A stretch of DNA of 11,781 nt from an uncultured Ventosimonas sp. (GCA_945283395.1 CALYQH010000016.1:1-11781), one strand, 5' to 3'; positions 1 through 8,428 are shown, numbered from the stretch's first letter. Numbers and translations are program-made. Notes: generated by a model from the sequence alone, not told the origin.

Positions 1-49
<49 letters not shown>

Positions 50-63
50 TTCATGGGTTTGGC

Positions 64-91
64 ATTATAAAGATTTTTTTATAATTGTAAA
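64..91 (-). promoter_or_regulatory. sigma70 promoter of the tRNA-Thr gene
   Basis: On the minus strand there is TTTACA (86-91, one mismatch to TTGACA), a 16-bp AT-rich spacer and a perfect TATAAT (64-69). The next bases are GCC, a GC-rich discriminator of the kind found at stringently controlled stable-RNA promoters. The mature tRNA 5' end at 49 lies 15 nt past the -10 box, which leaves a leader of about 7 nt for RNase P to remove. The boxes are seen directly; stringent control is inference. Confidence 0.8.
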
Positions 92-511
92 GCTTTTTTA
101 TTAAAATTATTGCTCCCTGTAGTCTTTTAGCTTTTTCTAATCATTAACTAAATAACATAATTGTAATTATCAAATAAAACTATAAAAACACCTTAATTTT
201 AATTGATTAACCGGCAGCTAAGCCATAAATGAACGCTATTAAATGACTCAAGCAAAGATAATTATAGTTGCTTTAGTTGTTTTATTAATCTCTCATTGTC
301 CTTACTAAACTTTATCAATAATGTAGAGTACTTCTTGCGAAACAGCTAGTTTATTTCAAAGTTTAGCAGTTTCTTGGCAAGTAGCTTCTCTTTTACTATT
401 TATTGTTTTACTAGGCTATTTCCTTTCAAAATCGAACAATTATCTAGTATCTTCTTATGTAGCTAGTAGCCTTAAGACAATTTAGCAGTTATAAGCTAGA
501 TTAAAGCTACC
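92..511. other. 420-bp AT-rich spacer, no recognisable gene
   Basis: This stretch lies between the tRNA promoter and the 3' end of lpxT. No long open frame, RNA gene or clear terminator is seen. One plus frame (243-485) reads as 81 codons with two in-frame stops (TAA 306, TAG 324). It begins MTQAKIIIVALVVLLI, and a later segment is hydrophobic (VASLLLFIVLLGYFL). No Shine-Dalgarno precedes the ATG at 243. It could be a decayed small membrane-protein gene, but at this base composition runs of this length in the best of six frames can arise by chance. No U-tract hairpin for lpxT was found. Confidence 0.4.
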
Positions 512-1321
512 TTATAAGTCACTAGGCAAACGCACTATAGCAAATTTGTTGATTAGCGGTATTTTCTGTAATTGACTAAAGATGATAGAAGTTTTGTTAA
601 CAAACCAACCGCTTATTTTAGCCGCAAAAGGAGTATAGACTCCCCAAGCTAACGCTAACAAGGCGAGCAAAACGCCTCCTATATAATCATCTGAAGCCCA
701 ATGAGCACCTGCTACTAAACGCGGCATCATAAATATAATAGCAATTAGCCAAATAATGAAGTACTGGTTAAATTTACGAGCAAAACAACTTAGAAACATT
801 GCCCATATTAATAAGATGGAAGCATGATCTCCAGGAAAACTCCTACTCGAACTATCTTTGATTTCTAATTTATCTTTTATTGTAGCAACATGATCAGAAA
901 GTCGGTACACATCATCCAATGCTATAGAAGGGCTAGCATGTTGCCAGCCCATAGAACTTATAACTTTAGTAAAAATGATTCTAATCACCACCTCAAGCAA
1001 CATGATGGCTGCCAGAGCAAAAAAAGCTTGTCTTACTAATGAAGCCTCATATAACCAGTCAGGTTTAATTAAAAAAAGCAATAGAATAATAGCTACTAAT
1101 AAATCAAAAAATCTAGTGCTAGCAATAGCCCAAAAGCTAGCCCATACAGAACTTTTGGCTAATGAACCATTCAATAATTTGAATAGATAAGTATCAAATT
1201 CAATAGCTAGTTGATGAAACACAGGCCATGCCCATAATCCTATGAGTAGCAAAGCTAACAAGTGACAGATAATAAATTTTTTAGTTTGCCAATTAGGTTG
1301 TAGTAACGCCGCATGCGCCAT
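512..1321 (-). CDS. lpxT: Lipid A 1-diphosphate synthase LpxT (PAP2 superfamily inner-membrane phosphotransferase)
   Basis: LpxT transfers a phosphate from undecaprenyl pyrophosphate to the 1-phosphate of lipid A on the periplasmic face of the inner membrane. This changes surface charge and helps recycle the lipid carrier. The 269-aa protein has the PAP2 signature in its LpxT form: SRSFPGDHAS at 159-168 (general PAP2 proteins have PSGH) and PRLVAGAHWASDD at 200-212, giving the likely catalytic H166, R201, H207 and D211. The upstream ASPSIALDDVYRLSD (129-143) is also as in E. coli LpxT. Hydrophobic segments lie near 16-33, 70-86, 100-118, 170-198 and 213-230. E. coli LpxT has Lys-Arg before the ASP motif as I remember it; here the pair is Gln-His (127-128). 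The start ATG is preceded by GGGGGAA about 9 nt upstream. The gene is divergent from hslO. The wider PAP2 assignment is near certain; LpxT rather than LpxE or PgpB rests on the PGDH form and the flanking wording. Confidence 0.82.
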   Translation of the reverse strand: MAHAALLQPNWQTKKFIICHLLALLLIGLWAWPVFHQLAIEFDTYLFKLLNGSLAKSSVWASFWAIASTRFFDLLVAIILLLFLIKPDWLYEASLVRQAFFALAAIMLLEVVIRIIFTKVISSMGWQHASPSIALDDVYRLSDHVATIKDKLEIKDSSSRSFPGDHASILLIWAMFLSCFARKFNQYFIIWLIAIIFMMPRLVAGAHWASDDYIGGVLLALLALAWGVYTPFAAKISGWFVNKTSIIFSQLQKIPLINKFAIVRLPSDL

Positions 1322-1408
1322 ATAAAGCTATTCCCCCACTCATTTTTTACTAGAGTAACCATCTCGCCATAGTAATTATTATTGTATGCTACTTTGATAG
1401 TTAGTAGT

Positions 1409-1434
1409 ATGATAATGAATTTTTCATTCATCAT
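1409..1434. repeat. Imperfect inverted repeat between divergent lpxT and hslO
   Basis: ATGATAATGAA (1409-1419) and TTCATTCATCAT (1423-1434) are reverse complements apart from one bulged base, around a TTT centre. It sits 88 bp from the lpxT start and 87 bp from the hslO start, almost exactly midway, a place where a dimeric regulator or an RNA hairpin could act on either gene. No T-run follows on either strand, so it is not a terminator. A regulatory role is inference. Confidence 0.4.
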
Positions 1435-1520
1435 TCTGTAATGATTTATTAATATTATGTAAATTTAGCTCTTCAAAAAGAGTGGATAATAGCTATCGAT
1501 AATGGGAACTAACAGACCAT

Positions 1521-2411
1521 ATGAGTAAAGATACTAGCCAACGTTTTTTATTTGAAAATCTTGATGTAAGAGGCGAAATAGTTTCTCTTGAGCAGAGTTA
1601 TCAGGAAATATTGTCACGTCATCACTATCCTACCCCTGTGGCTATGCTACTAGGGGAAGCGCTTGCAGCTAGCGCTTTACTATGCAGCACTTTGAAGTTT
1701 GACGGCACATTAGTTTTACAAGCAAGATCAGATGGGCCTATTTCTTTACTGATGGTTGAGTGCAATTCAAATAGACAGATCAGAGGGATAGCTCGCTATG
1801 AAGCAAATCACATTAAAGCAACAATGTCTGTCGATGAGCTTATGCCACAAGCTATTTTAGTATTGACTATAGATCCAACAGAAGGACAACGCTATCAAGG
1901 TATAGTATCTTTTGAGGGCGGTTCATTGGCTACCAGTTTAACTAACTATTTTGCTAGCTCCGAACAATTAGCAACTTATTTTTGGCTATGTGCTGATGAT
2001 AAACAAGCTAGAGGTTTTTTGTTGCAAGCATTACCCGCAGAAAAAGAATTAGTCCCTGAACAAAGAGAAATTACTTGGCAACATCTTACTACTTTAGCTC
2101 ACTCTTTAACTGCCCAAGAAATGTTGAAATTAAACAATCAAAGCATATTACAAAGGTTATATAGCCAAGAAGATATCAGACTATTTGAAGAGCAAGCTAT
2201 TCATTTTCATTGTAGCTGTTCTAGAAAACATTCAGCTAATGCATTACTCAGCTTAGGTGAGGAGGATGCAAAGGAGTTGTTAAAAGAACAACAAGGCCAA
2301 ATCACTATTGATTGCCAATTTTGTAATAATAGATATGTCTTTGATGCAGCCGATGTTACCCAGCTTTTTAAAGATGGTTCTAGTGCTCCCCCATCAGCTA
2401 CAAAACATTAA
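1521..2411 (+). CDS. hslO: 33-kDa redox-regulated chaperonin Hsp33 (HslO)
   Basis: HslO is a cytosolic holdase. Oxidation of its zinc-bound cysteines releases zinc, unfolds a linker and activates the chaperone, protecting proteins during oxidative heat or bleach stress. The 296-aa product matches the family from its N-terminus (QRFLFENLDVRGEIVSL, 7-23) through the core, including FDGTLVLQARSDGPISLLMVE (two parts, around 60-80). The C-terminal redox switch is complete: CSC at 231-233 and CQFC at 265-268, the CxC...CxxC zinc ligands. Length is normal. The ATG is supported by alignment to the family start, but the Shine-Dalgarno is weak (GGGA at 1504-1507, 13 nt away). In E. coli and Pseudomonas hslO lies beside pckA or hslR; here it is alone between lpxT and a gene-free spacer, so the usual neighbourhood is not kept. 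Confidence 0.96.
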   Translation: MSKDTSQRFLFENLDVRGEIVSLEQSYQEILSRHHYPTPVAMLLGEALAASALLCSTLKFDGTLVLQARSDGPISLLMVECNSNRQIRGIARYEANHIKATMSVDELMPQAILVLTIDPTEGQRYQGIVSFEGGSLATSLTNYFASSEQLATYFWLCADDKQARGFLLQALPAEKELVPEQREITWQHLTTLAHSLTAQEMLKLNNQSILQRLYSQEDIRLFEEQAIHFHCSCSRKHSANALLSLGEEDAKELLKEQQGQITIDCQFCNNRYVFDAADVTQLFKDGSSAPPSATKH

Positions 2412-2834
2412 TTGCGGTACATAAATTAGCCATTATCTTAAAACAGCTTTAAGTCGACCTACCCACAACTCCATGCTACTCTTTAGCAGTTTTACAATAT
2501 GTTAGTAATTATTTAGTTACGCAAGGTTATAGCTAGCAGTTGCATAATCTTACTGACCGAACTTATACATCAGAACGTAATAAAGAAAAGACTTGGCTTT
2601 ATTAGCCAATATTTTATATTAATCTTTATTTATAGCTAGCTATGTTAACTATAATGTAAGACGCTTATTTAGCCATGACATTAGCAAAAGGATTTCAATT
2701 ACACGTTATAGCTCAAATAACTTTAGCTTTTATTGGATCTTTAACAGCTTATTAAGATCAACTTATTTTAGATTGAATCTTAGCAATAAAGTAATTAAAA
2801 GTGCCAAAATTACTAATAGATAACTTAGTGACCA
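2412..2834. other. 423-bp AT-rich spacer between convergent hslO and yhbY, no recognisable gene
   Basis: No intact gene or RNA is seen. A single plus frame from 2453 to 2755 reads with four internal stops (TAG 2534, TAG 2603, TAG 2633, TAA 2657). It has stretches that look protein-like, such as LAVLQYVSNYLVTQGYS and a 26-codon ATG-initiated end (2675-2755, MTLAKGFQLHVIAQ...). I do not recognise a family. The stop density is only a little below chance for this composition, so a gene remnant is possible but not shown. In pseudomonads greA and carAB lie near this side of yhbY, and they are absent here. Motifs of the type TAGCTAGC recur (2530, 2632). Confidence 0.4.
2790..2814 (-). terminator. 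Possible weak terminator hairpin after yhbY
   Basis: A perfect 7-bp inverted repeat AGTAATT (2790-2796) / AATTACT (2808-2814) encloses an 11-nt loop, starting 20 bp beyond the yhbY stop. Read on the minus strand it is followed by UUAUUG, a poor U-tract, and the stem is almost all A-T. It may slow polymerase or act as an RNA 3' end, but it is not a convincing intrinsic terminator. Confidence 0.3.
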
Positions 2835-3155
2835 TTAGGCTTGTTGCTTTTGATACCTAAGAATATTAGATAGTTTTTTATTAGGTTTAGCTGCTTTTTT
2901 ATAAATTAGTGCTGTTTTTCCGACATTTTGTATCGTTTCACAAGCTATAGATTGTGAAAGTTGATTGAGAAGTTCTTTACGTTCGTCAACGCTTGAAATA
3001 GCCAATTTAATTTTAATCAATTCGTGGTCAAGTAAAGCACGTTCTAATTCAGAAATAACCCCCTCGCTAAGGCCATTTTTAGCTATAATAACCACCGGTT
3101 TAAGATGATGGCCAATCGATTGAAAGTGTTTTTTCAGCTCTTGACTGATTGGCAT
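2835..3155 (-). CDS. yhbY: Ribosome assembly RNA-binding protein YhbY (CRM domain)
   Basis: YhbY is a small stand-alone CRM-domain protein that binds pre-50S particles. The 106-aa product starts MPISQELKKHFQSIGHHLKPVV, followed by the basic GxxG-type loop AKNGLSEG (25-32), the DHELIKIK strand (43-50) and GKTALIYK (79-86), all typical of the family. A longer frame begins at a TTG at 3170. I chose the ATG at 3155 because GGAG (3165-3168 on the minus strand) lies 9 nt before it and overlaps the TTG, and because the family begins at this point. The gene is divergent from rlmE with 61 bp between the starts, as in Pseudomonas, so both ribosome-maturation genes share one promoter region. Confidence 0.93.
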   Translation of the reverse strand: MPISQELKKHFQSIGHHLKPVVIIAKNGLSEGVISELERALLDHELIKIKLAISSVDERKELLNQLSQSIACETIQNVGKTALIYKKAAKPNKKLSNILRYQKQQA

Positions 3156-3216
3156 GATAATGTTCTCCAACTAAAAGTAATATAGTTTACCTGACTTTTT
3201 AATAATGAGGTATAGG

Positions 3217-3846
3217 GTGGCAAGATCAAAAAGCAGTCAACGATGGTTAAAAGAGCATTTTGACGATCCATATGTAAAACAAGCCCAAAAAGATGGTTAT
3301 CGCTCAAGAGCTAGCTATAAATTACTTGATATTCAAGAAAAAGACCGCATATTACATAAAGGTATGACAGTCGTAGATTTGGGTGCTGCGCCCGGCGGTT
3401 GGTCGCAGGTTGTTAGTAGAGTTATAGGTGAAAAAGGTCGATTAATAGCCTCTGACATTCTTCCTATGGATAGTATTGCTGACGTAACGTTTATTCAAGG
3501 CGACTTTACTGAAGATAAGGTATTTGAGCAATTACTGGCTGCGCTTGATACTAATCCTGTAGATTTAGTAATCTCAGACATGGCACCTAATATGAGCGGA
3601 ATGAGATCAGTTGACCAACCTAAAGCTATGTTATTATGTGAATTAGCCTTAGATTTTGCTAAAAAAGTATTAAAGCCTGGGGGATTTTTTTTGATCAAAA
3701 TATTTCAGGGGGAAGGGTTTGATAGCTATTTACAATCGGTTCGTAGTACCTTTACTAAGGTACAAATACGTAAACCCGAATCTTCAAGAGATAGATCAAG
3801 AGAACAATATTTACTGGCAAAAGGCTTTAAGAGTACTGAATTTTAA
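3217..3846 (+). CDS. rlmE: 23S rRNA (uridine-2552 2'-O) methyltransferase RlmE (FtsJ/RrmJ)
   Basis: RlmE uses S-adenosylmethionine to methylate the 2'-OH of U2552 in the A-loop of 23S rRNA, a late step of 50S assembly. The 209-aa product has the SAM loop [11 protein letters not shown] (54-64), the SDMAPN motif (120-125) and IKIFQGEGF (160-168). The catalytic tetrad K35, D121, K161, E196 is intact. An in-frame ATG lies at 3205, but I place the start at the GTG at 3217. The ATGAGGT at 3205-3211 reads as its Shine-Dalgarno at good spacing, and the resulting [15 protein letters not shown] matches the start of Pseudomonas RrmJ. It is the first gene of the rlmE-ftsH-folP-glmM cluster, 153 bp ahead of ftsH. 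Confidence 0.96.
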   Translation: MARSKSSQRWLKEHFDDPYVKQAQKDGYRSRASYKLLDIQEKDRILHKGMTVVDLGAAPGGWSQVVSRVIGEKGRLIASDILPMDSIADVTFIQGDFTEDKVFEQLLAALDTNPVDLVISDMAPNMSGMRSVDQPKAMLLCELALDFAKKVLKPGGFFLIKIFQGEGFDSYLQSVRSTFTKVQIRKPESSRDRSREQYLLAKGFKSTEF

Positions 3847-3999
3847 TGTAATTACGTGTAAAATTGGTAAACATTTACTTAAACAAATAAAGTGCTTGCT
3901 AGTCATTAATTATTGTAGACTAAATTAGTAGGAATTTAGCTAAAATTAGCTTTCATATTAGTCAACAGCAATAGGTAGTTGTGAACAGAAGGTGAATAA

Positions 4000-5952
4000 T
4001 TGAATAATACAACCAAAAATATCATATTGTGGATCGTTGTTGTTATTGTTTTTGTTTCAATAATGAATAACTTTTCGCTATCAAGTGACACTCAAAGTTT
4101 AAATTACTCTGATTTTATTCAACAAGTAAAAGATAATAAAGTTGATAGTATTACTGTTGAAGGTTTAAACATTACAGGTAAACGCAAGGATGGAAGCTAT
4201 TTTAAAACTATTCGCCCGTTAATTGAAGATAGAGGGTTAATGGGTGATCTTCTTAACTCAAACGTCACTATTAAAGCCGAACTTCCTCAACAACAAAGTA
4301 TCTGGACACAATTATTAGTAGCTGGTTTTCCTATTCTTCTCATTATTGGTGTATTTATGTTTCTTATGCGTCAAATGCAGGGAGGAGCAGGAGGTAAAGG
4401 CGGTCCTATGAGTTTTGGCCGAAGTAAGGCTCGGATGTTATCACCAGATCAAGTTAAAACTACTTTTGCTGATGTGGCAGGTTGTGATGAAGCAAAAGAA
4501 GAAGTCGCTGAAATGGTGGAATTTTTAAGAGACCCTGGAAAATTTCAACGCTTAGGTGGTCGTATTCCTCGTGGCGTACTAATGGTTGGCCCGCCAGGAA
4601 CTGGTAAAACTTTATTAGCTAAAGCTATAGCTGGCGAAGCTAAAGTGCCCTTTTTCACTATTTCTGGTTCTGACTTTGTTGAAATGTTTGTCGGTGTGGG
4701 TGCTAGTCGCGTTCGTGATATGTTCGAACAAGCCAAAAAACATGCTCCTTGTATTATCTTTATTGATGAAATTGATGCAGTAGGTCGTCATCGTGGTTCA
4801 GGGATGGGAGGCGGTAATGATGAAAGAGAACAGACATTAAACCAGTTATTGGTTGAAATGGATGGTTTCCAAATGAATGATGGCATTATTGTCATCGCTG
4901 CTACTAACCGTCCTGATGTACTAGATAAGGCGCTATTACGTCCTGGCCGTTTTGACCGTCAGGTAGTAGTTGGTTTACCTGATATTCGTGGCCGTGAACA
5001 AATTCTTAAAGTTCATATGCGTAAAACTCCTATTGAACAAGATGTCAGGCCTTCTATTATTGCAAGAGGGACACCTGGCTTTTCTGGAGCTGATTTAGCC
5101 AATTTGGTTAATGAGGCAGCTCTTTTTGCAGCGCGGGCTAATAAACGTACTATTAGTATGAAAGAGTTTGAATTAGCTAAAGATAAAATTTTAATGGGTT
5201 CTGAGCGTAAATCTATGGTTATGCCTGAATCTGAGCGCCGCAATACCGCTTATCATGAAGCGGGTCACACCATTGTAGGGCTTTTAGTGCCTGAACATGA
5301 TCCTGTTTATAAAGTTTCTATTATTCCGCGTGGTCGTGCCCTTGGCGTTACCATGTATTTACCTGAAGAAGATAGTTATAGTAACTCTAAACGTTCTTTA
5401 GAAAGTTCATTGTCTTCTTTGTTTGGTGGTCGTATTGCCGAAGAAATAACTTTAGGTGCAGAGGGTGTAACGACTGGAGCTGCAAACGATATTATGAAAG
5501 CGACGCAAATTGCTCGTAATATGGTTACTAAATGGGGGTTATCCGAAAAATTAGGTCCTCTTATGTATGGTGAAGATGAACAGGAAGTTTTTACAGGTTA
5601 TAAAGATAGTGCAGCTAACTCTATGTCAGAAGAAACAGCAAAAGCAGTGGATGAAGAAGTTCGAAGGATTATTGACACTAATTATGCACGTGCAAAACAA
5701 ATTCTCTTAGATAACAGAGATAAATTAGATGCAATGGCTGAAGCGTTACTAAAGTATGAAACACTAGATAGTGAACAAATTGATGATATTATGGCTGGTA
5801 GACCTGTTCGTCCCCCCAAAGATTGGGATGTAGATGATGTTCCTCCTTCAACTCCTAATACTTCAACATTAGAACCACACAATATAAAAGATCAGACTAA
5901 TGATGCGAGTATTACTAATGCCTCGGGAGATAATACTGCTAACGAGCATTGA
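4000..5952 (+). CDS. ftsH: ATP-dependent zinc metalloprotease FtsH
   Basis: FtsH is a membrane-anchored hexameric AAA+ protease that removes damaged membrane proteins and short-lived cytosolic regulators. The 650-aa protein has two membrane segments (about 8-24 and 105-123) around a periplasmic domain. The AAA module follows: Walker A GPPGTGKT 197-204, pore FVG 230-232, Walker B IIFIDEID 252-259, and second region of homology 301-320 with arginine fingers R314/R317. The zinc site is HEAGH (419-423) plus D497. The start is a TTG: an in-frame TAA (3997-3999) directly precedes it, so no upstream start is possible, and GAAGGTG (3988-3994) is a good ribosome binding site 5-6 nt away. The C-terminal tail after 612 is polar, acidic and low in complexity, as usual. 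The 153-bp gap after rlmE may hold its own promoter, but I see no strong one; a 10-bp palindrome TTTAGCTAAA lies at 3935-3944. Confidence 0.98.
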   Translation: MNNTTKNIILWIVVVIVFVSIMNNFSLSSDTQSLNYSDFIQQVKDNKVDSITVEGLNITGKRKDGSYFKTIRPLIEDRGLMGDLLNSNVTIKAELPQQQSIWTQLLVAGFPILLIIGVFMFLMRQMQGGAGGKGGPMSFGRSKARMLSPDQVKTTFADVAGCDEAKEEVAEMVEFLRDPGKFQRLGGRIPRGVLMVGPPGTGKTLLAKAIAGEAKVPFFTISGSDFVEMFVGVGASRVRDMFEQAKKHAPCIIFIDEIDAVGRHRGSGMGGGNDEREQTLNQLLVEMDGFQMNDGIIVIAATNRPDVLDKALLRPGRFDRQVVVGLPDIRGREQILKVHMRKTPIEQDVRPSIIARGTPGFSGADLANLVNEAALFAARANKRTISMKEFELAKDKILMGSERKSMVMPESERRNTAYHEAGHTIVGLLVPEHDPVYKVSIIPRGRALGVTMYLPEEDSYSNSKRSLESSLSSLFGGRIAEEITLGAEGVTTGAANDIMKATQIARNMVTKWGLSEKLGPLMYGEDEQEVFTGYKDSAANSMSEETAKAVDEEVRRIIDTNYARAKQILLDNRDKLDAMAEALLKYETLDSEQIDDIMAGRPVRPPKDWDVDDVPPSTPNTSTLEPHNIKDQTNDASITNASGDNTANEH

Positions 5953-5955
5953 TCA

Positions 5956-6816
5956 ATGTCTTTGAGTCATACTATAACCTCCCCTACTCGACTATCTTGT
6001 GGTAGTCGAGTACTTGATTTGTCCTCCCCTCAAGTAATGGGCATTCTAAATGTTACCCCAGATTCTTTTTCCGATGGTGGCAATTACACTAGTGTATCAG
6101 CTGCGCTAATTCATGCTGAACAAATGATCAAAGCAGGCGCTACGTTAATAGACATTGGTGGCGAATCAACCCGTCCCAATGCAGCTGTTGTTTCTGTTCA
6201 AGAAGAGCTAGATAGAGTTGCACCCGTTGTAGAAGCTATTGCCAAACGCTTTGATATCATCATTTCAGTTGACACTTCTACCCCCGAAGTAATGTTAGAA
6301 ACCGCCCAGTTAGGAGCAGGGTTAATTAATGATGTAAGATCTCTGCAACGAAAAGGGGCCTTAACTGCCGCTAAAAATACAGGATTACCTGTCTGTCTGA
6401 TGCACATGCGAGGTGAACCTCGTACCATGCAACAGTATACTCACTATGATGACCTACTCACTGAAGTCAAAAATTTTTTAACTGAACGCAGTAACATTTG
6501 CCAACAAGCGGGTATTAATAAAGAATTAATACTAATTGACCCAGGGTTTGGTTTTGCAAAGAATCTTCATCAAAATTTATTATTATTTCGTTATATGGAT
6601 GAATTATTGTCATTAGGTTACCCTCTTTTAGTTGGGGTTTCTCGAAAATCTATGATAGGAGGTATATTAAATAAAGACGTTGCAGATCGTCTTTATGGTA
6701 GTTTGGCACTAGCCGCTTTAGCCTTAACTAAAGGTGCTAGTATTTTAAGAGTTCACGATGTTGCCGCAACAGTGGACATTGTAAAAATGATAAAAGCAAT
6801 AGAGAGTGCAGAGTGA
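5956..6816 (+). CDS. folP: Dihydropteroate synthase FolP
   Basis: FolP condenses 6-hydroxymethyl-7,8-dihydropterin pyrophosphate with p-aminobenzoate to give 7,8-dihydropteroate in folate synthesis; it is the sulfonamide target. The 286-aa TIM-barrel protein shows [15 protein letters not shown] (28-42), ESTRP (70-74), SVDTS (104-108), NDVR (125-128), MHMRGEP (149-155), DPGFGF (195-200), VGVSRKS (226-232) and RVHDV (265-269), so pterin and pABA contacts (D106, N125, D195, K231, R265, H267) are kept. The residue after DPGFGF is Ala where E. coli has Gly. The ATG is 3 nt after the ftsH stop with no clear Shine-Dalgarno, which suggests translation coupled to ftsH. The end overlaps the glmM start. 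Confidence 0.97.
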   Translation: MSLSHTITSPTRLSCGSRVLDLSSPQVMGILNVTPDSFSDGGNYTSVSAALIHAEQMIKAGATLIDIGGESTRPNAAVVSVQEELDRVAPVVEAIAKRFDIIISVDTSTPEVMLETAQLGAGLINDVRSLQRKGALTAAKNTGLPVCLMHMRGEPRTMQQYTHYDDLLTEVKNFLTERSNICQQAGINKELILIDPGFGFAKNLHQNLLLFRYMDELLSLGYPLLVGVSRKSMIGGILNKDVADRLYGSLALAALALTKGASILRVHDVAATVDIVKMIKAIESAE

Positions 6817-8156
6817 CAAGAAAACATTTTGGAACGGATGGTATACGTGGCCGAGTTGGACAATATCCTATAACCCCTGATTTTATGCTTAGATTAGGAT
6901 GGGCAACGGGTGTAGCCTTTAGAAAGCAGGGAGTTTGTCGTGTATTAGTAGGGAAAGATACGCGTATTTCTGGTTATATGTTTGAATCTGCTTTAGAAGC
7001 AGGACTTGCTTCAGCTGGTGTTAACGTTCAATTATTAGGGCCTATGCCTACGCCTGCGGTAGCTTATTTGACTCGAACTTTTCATGCAGATGCAGGGATA
7101 GTAATAAGTGCATCCCATAATAGCCATCATGACAATGGTATTAAATTCTTCTCAGGAAAAGGTACTAAACTTCCTGATGAAACTGAATCAATGATAGAAG
7201 AGTTATTAAATAAACCTTTAGAGGTAGTTGACTCAGGCGCTTTAGGTAAAGCCTCACGAATAAATGATGCGGCTGGCCGTTATATAGAGTTTTGTAAAAG
7301 TACGGTACCTAATAACACAACCTTTGAAGGGATGAAAATTGTTTTAGATTGTGCTAATGGTGCCACTTATAAAGTAGCTCCAAATGTATTTAAAGAACTA
7401 GGTGCCAATGTTGTAACTTTATCAGTTCATCCTAACGGACTAAACATTAATGAACATTGTGGTTCCACTCACCCACAAGCATTAATTGAATCTGTTAAAC
7501 ATAATAATGCAGATTTAGGAATAGCTTTTGATGGGGATGGTGATAGGGTAATAATGGTTGATCACGCGGGTGAATTAGTTGAAGGAGACGAATTACTTTA
7601 TTTAATAGCACGTGATTTAAAAGCACAAGATAAACTTGCTGGTGGTGTGGTGGGCACTTTGATGAGTAATCTTGGACTTGAATTAGCTTTGCAGCAATTA
7701 GATATCCCTTTTGTAAGAGCTAAAGTAGGCGATAGATACGTAATGGCAGAATTGCTAGAACGTAATTGGCAATTGGGCGGTGAAAATTCCGGGCATATCG
7801 TTTGCACCCAATTTACCACCACAGGGGATGGCATAATTGCAGCTTTACAAGTTTTACTAGCTTTGCAACGAAGCGGTCAAACTTTAGCTGAGGCTCGGCA
7901 AGCACTGCGTAAGTGCCCACAAACATTAATAAATGTTCGTTTAACTGCTATGGTAGAAGATGAAGCCCTGCAATCAGAAGATATTAAACAACTTTCAGCT
8001 GATATAGTAAAAACAATGAAAGGCAAAGGTCGAGTATTGTTAAGAAAGTCTGGCACAGAACCGGTCATTAGAGTCATGGTTGAGGGTGAAGAAGCTAACT
8101 TAGTAGAATCTTTAGCTAACCAACTAGCTACGCTAATAAAACATAAGTTCACTTAA
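6813..8156 (+). CDS. glmM: Phosphoglucosamine mutase GlmM
   Basis: GlmM converts glucosamine-6-phosphate to glucosamine-1-phosphate, feeding UDP-GlcNAc for peptidoglycan and lipid A. The 447-aa alpha-D-phosphohexomutase has [11 protein letters not shown] (6-16), the catalytic serine S101 in ISASHN, the metal loop DGDGDR (240-245), the sugar loop GGENSGH (322-328) and the phosphate loop RKSGTEP (411-417). The residue after the ASHN motif is Ser (104), where the family nearly always has Pro. The start is a GTG inside GTGA, overlapping the folP stop by 4 nt, which indicates translational coupling; the upstream AGAGAG is a weak binding site. In pseudomonads tpiA and secG follow glmM, in E. coli secG follows; here a small metallochaperone gene follows instead. 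Confidence 0.97.
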   Translation: MTRKHFGTDGIRGRVGQYPITPDFMLRLGWATGVAFRKQGVCRVLVGKDTRISGYMFESALEAGLASAGVNVQLLGPMPTPAVAYLTRTFHADAGIVISASHNSHHDNGIKFFSGKGTKLPDETESMIEELLNKPLEVVDSGALGKASRINDAAGRYIEFCKSTVPNNTTFEGMKIVLDCANGATYKVAPNVFKELGANVVTLSVHPNGLNINEHCGSTHPQALIESVKHNNADLGIAFDGDGDRVIMVDHAGELVEGDELLYLIARDLKAQDKLAGGVVGTLMSNLGLELALQQLDIPFVRAKVGDRYVMAELLERNWQLGGENSGHIVCTQFTTTGDGIIAALQVLLALQRSGQTLAEARQALRKCPQTLINVRLTAMVEDEALQSEDIKQLSADIVKTMKGKGRVLLRKSGTEPVIRVMVEGEEANLVESLANQLATLIKHKFT

Positions 8157-8185
8157 TTTTTATACAACCCAAGAGGAGGTGTATT

Positions 8186-8386
8186 ATGCAAGTATTTGAA
8201 GTCAAGGGGATGAGTTGCGGTCACTGTGTAAGGGCTATTAGTAAGGCTATACAGCAGCTAGATGATAATGCACAAGTAGATATAGATTCAGGAGCAGGTA
8301 AAATGACTGTAGTAAGCGAGTTACCTGCTAGTGAAATAATTAAGGTTGTGTTTGGCGAAGGTTATGATGCCTACGAAGTCAAATAA
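8186..8386 (+). CDS. copZ: CopZ-like heavy-metal-associated (HMA) domain copper chaperone
   Basis: This is a 66-aa single HMA domain with the metal-binding motif GMSCGHC (8-14; ligands C11 and C14) and the usual beta-alpha-beta-beta-alpha-beta pattern ending GEGYDAYEV. Such proteins bind Cu(I) in the cytosol and pass it to a P-type ATPase or a CueR-type regulator. The Shine-Dalgarno AGGAGGT (8174-8180) is the strongest in the window, 5 nt from the ATG, so high translation is expected. It begins 29 bp after the glmM stop with no terminator between them, so read-through from the glmM operon is likely. No copper ATPase, CueR-like regulator or CopY-type operator is visible nearby. The wording resembles Pseudomonas CopZ, but a Hg or Zn role cannot be excluded from the sequence. 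Confidence 0.9.
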   Translation: MQVFEVKGMSCGHCVRAISKAIQQLDDNAQVDIDSGAGKMTVVSELPASEIIKVVFGEGYDAYEVK

Positions 8387-8428
8387 CTATAATCAACAGC
8401 CATTTAACCTACTTTCTAGCTTAAACAA

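Noticed and set aside
975..1190. Plus-strand 71-codon frame inside lpxT
   Set aside because: It is antisense to a well-supported PAP2 gene, with no family resemblance and no ribosome binding site.
512..1321. Lipid A phosphatase LpxE or PgpB instead of LpxT
   Set aside because: The SFPGDH form and the ASPS...DVYRLSD wording fit LpxT better, although biochemical activity cannot be read from sequence.
3156..3170. Upstream TTG start for yhbY at 3170
   Set aside because: The TTG overlaps the GGAG that serves as ribosome binding site for the ATG at 3155, and the family starts at the ATG.
3205..3216. ATG start for rlmE at 3205
   Set aside because: The ATGAGGT works as the Shine-Dalgarno for the GTG at 3217, and family members begin MARSK at that position.
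3719..3928. Plus-strand 69-codon frame across the rlmE end
   Set aside because: Mostly an out-of-frame reading of rlmE running into AT-rich spacer; no recognisable protein.
7598..8152. Antisense frames of 78 and 91 codons within glmM
   Set aside because: These are shadows of glmM codons on the opposite strand, without independent starts or homologies.
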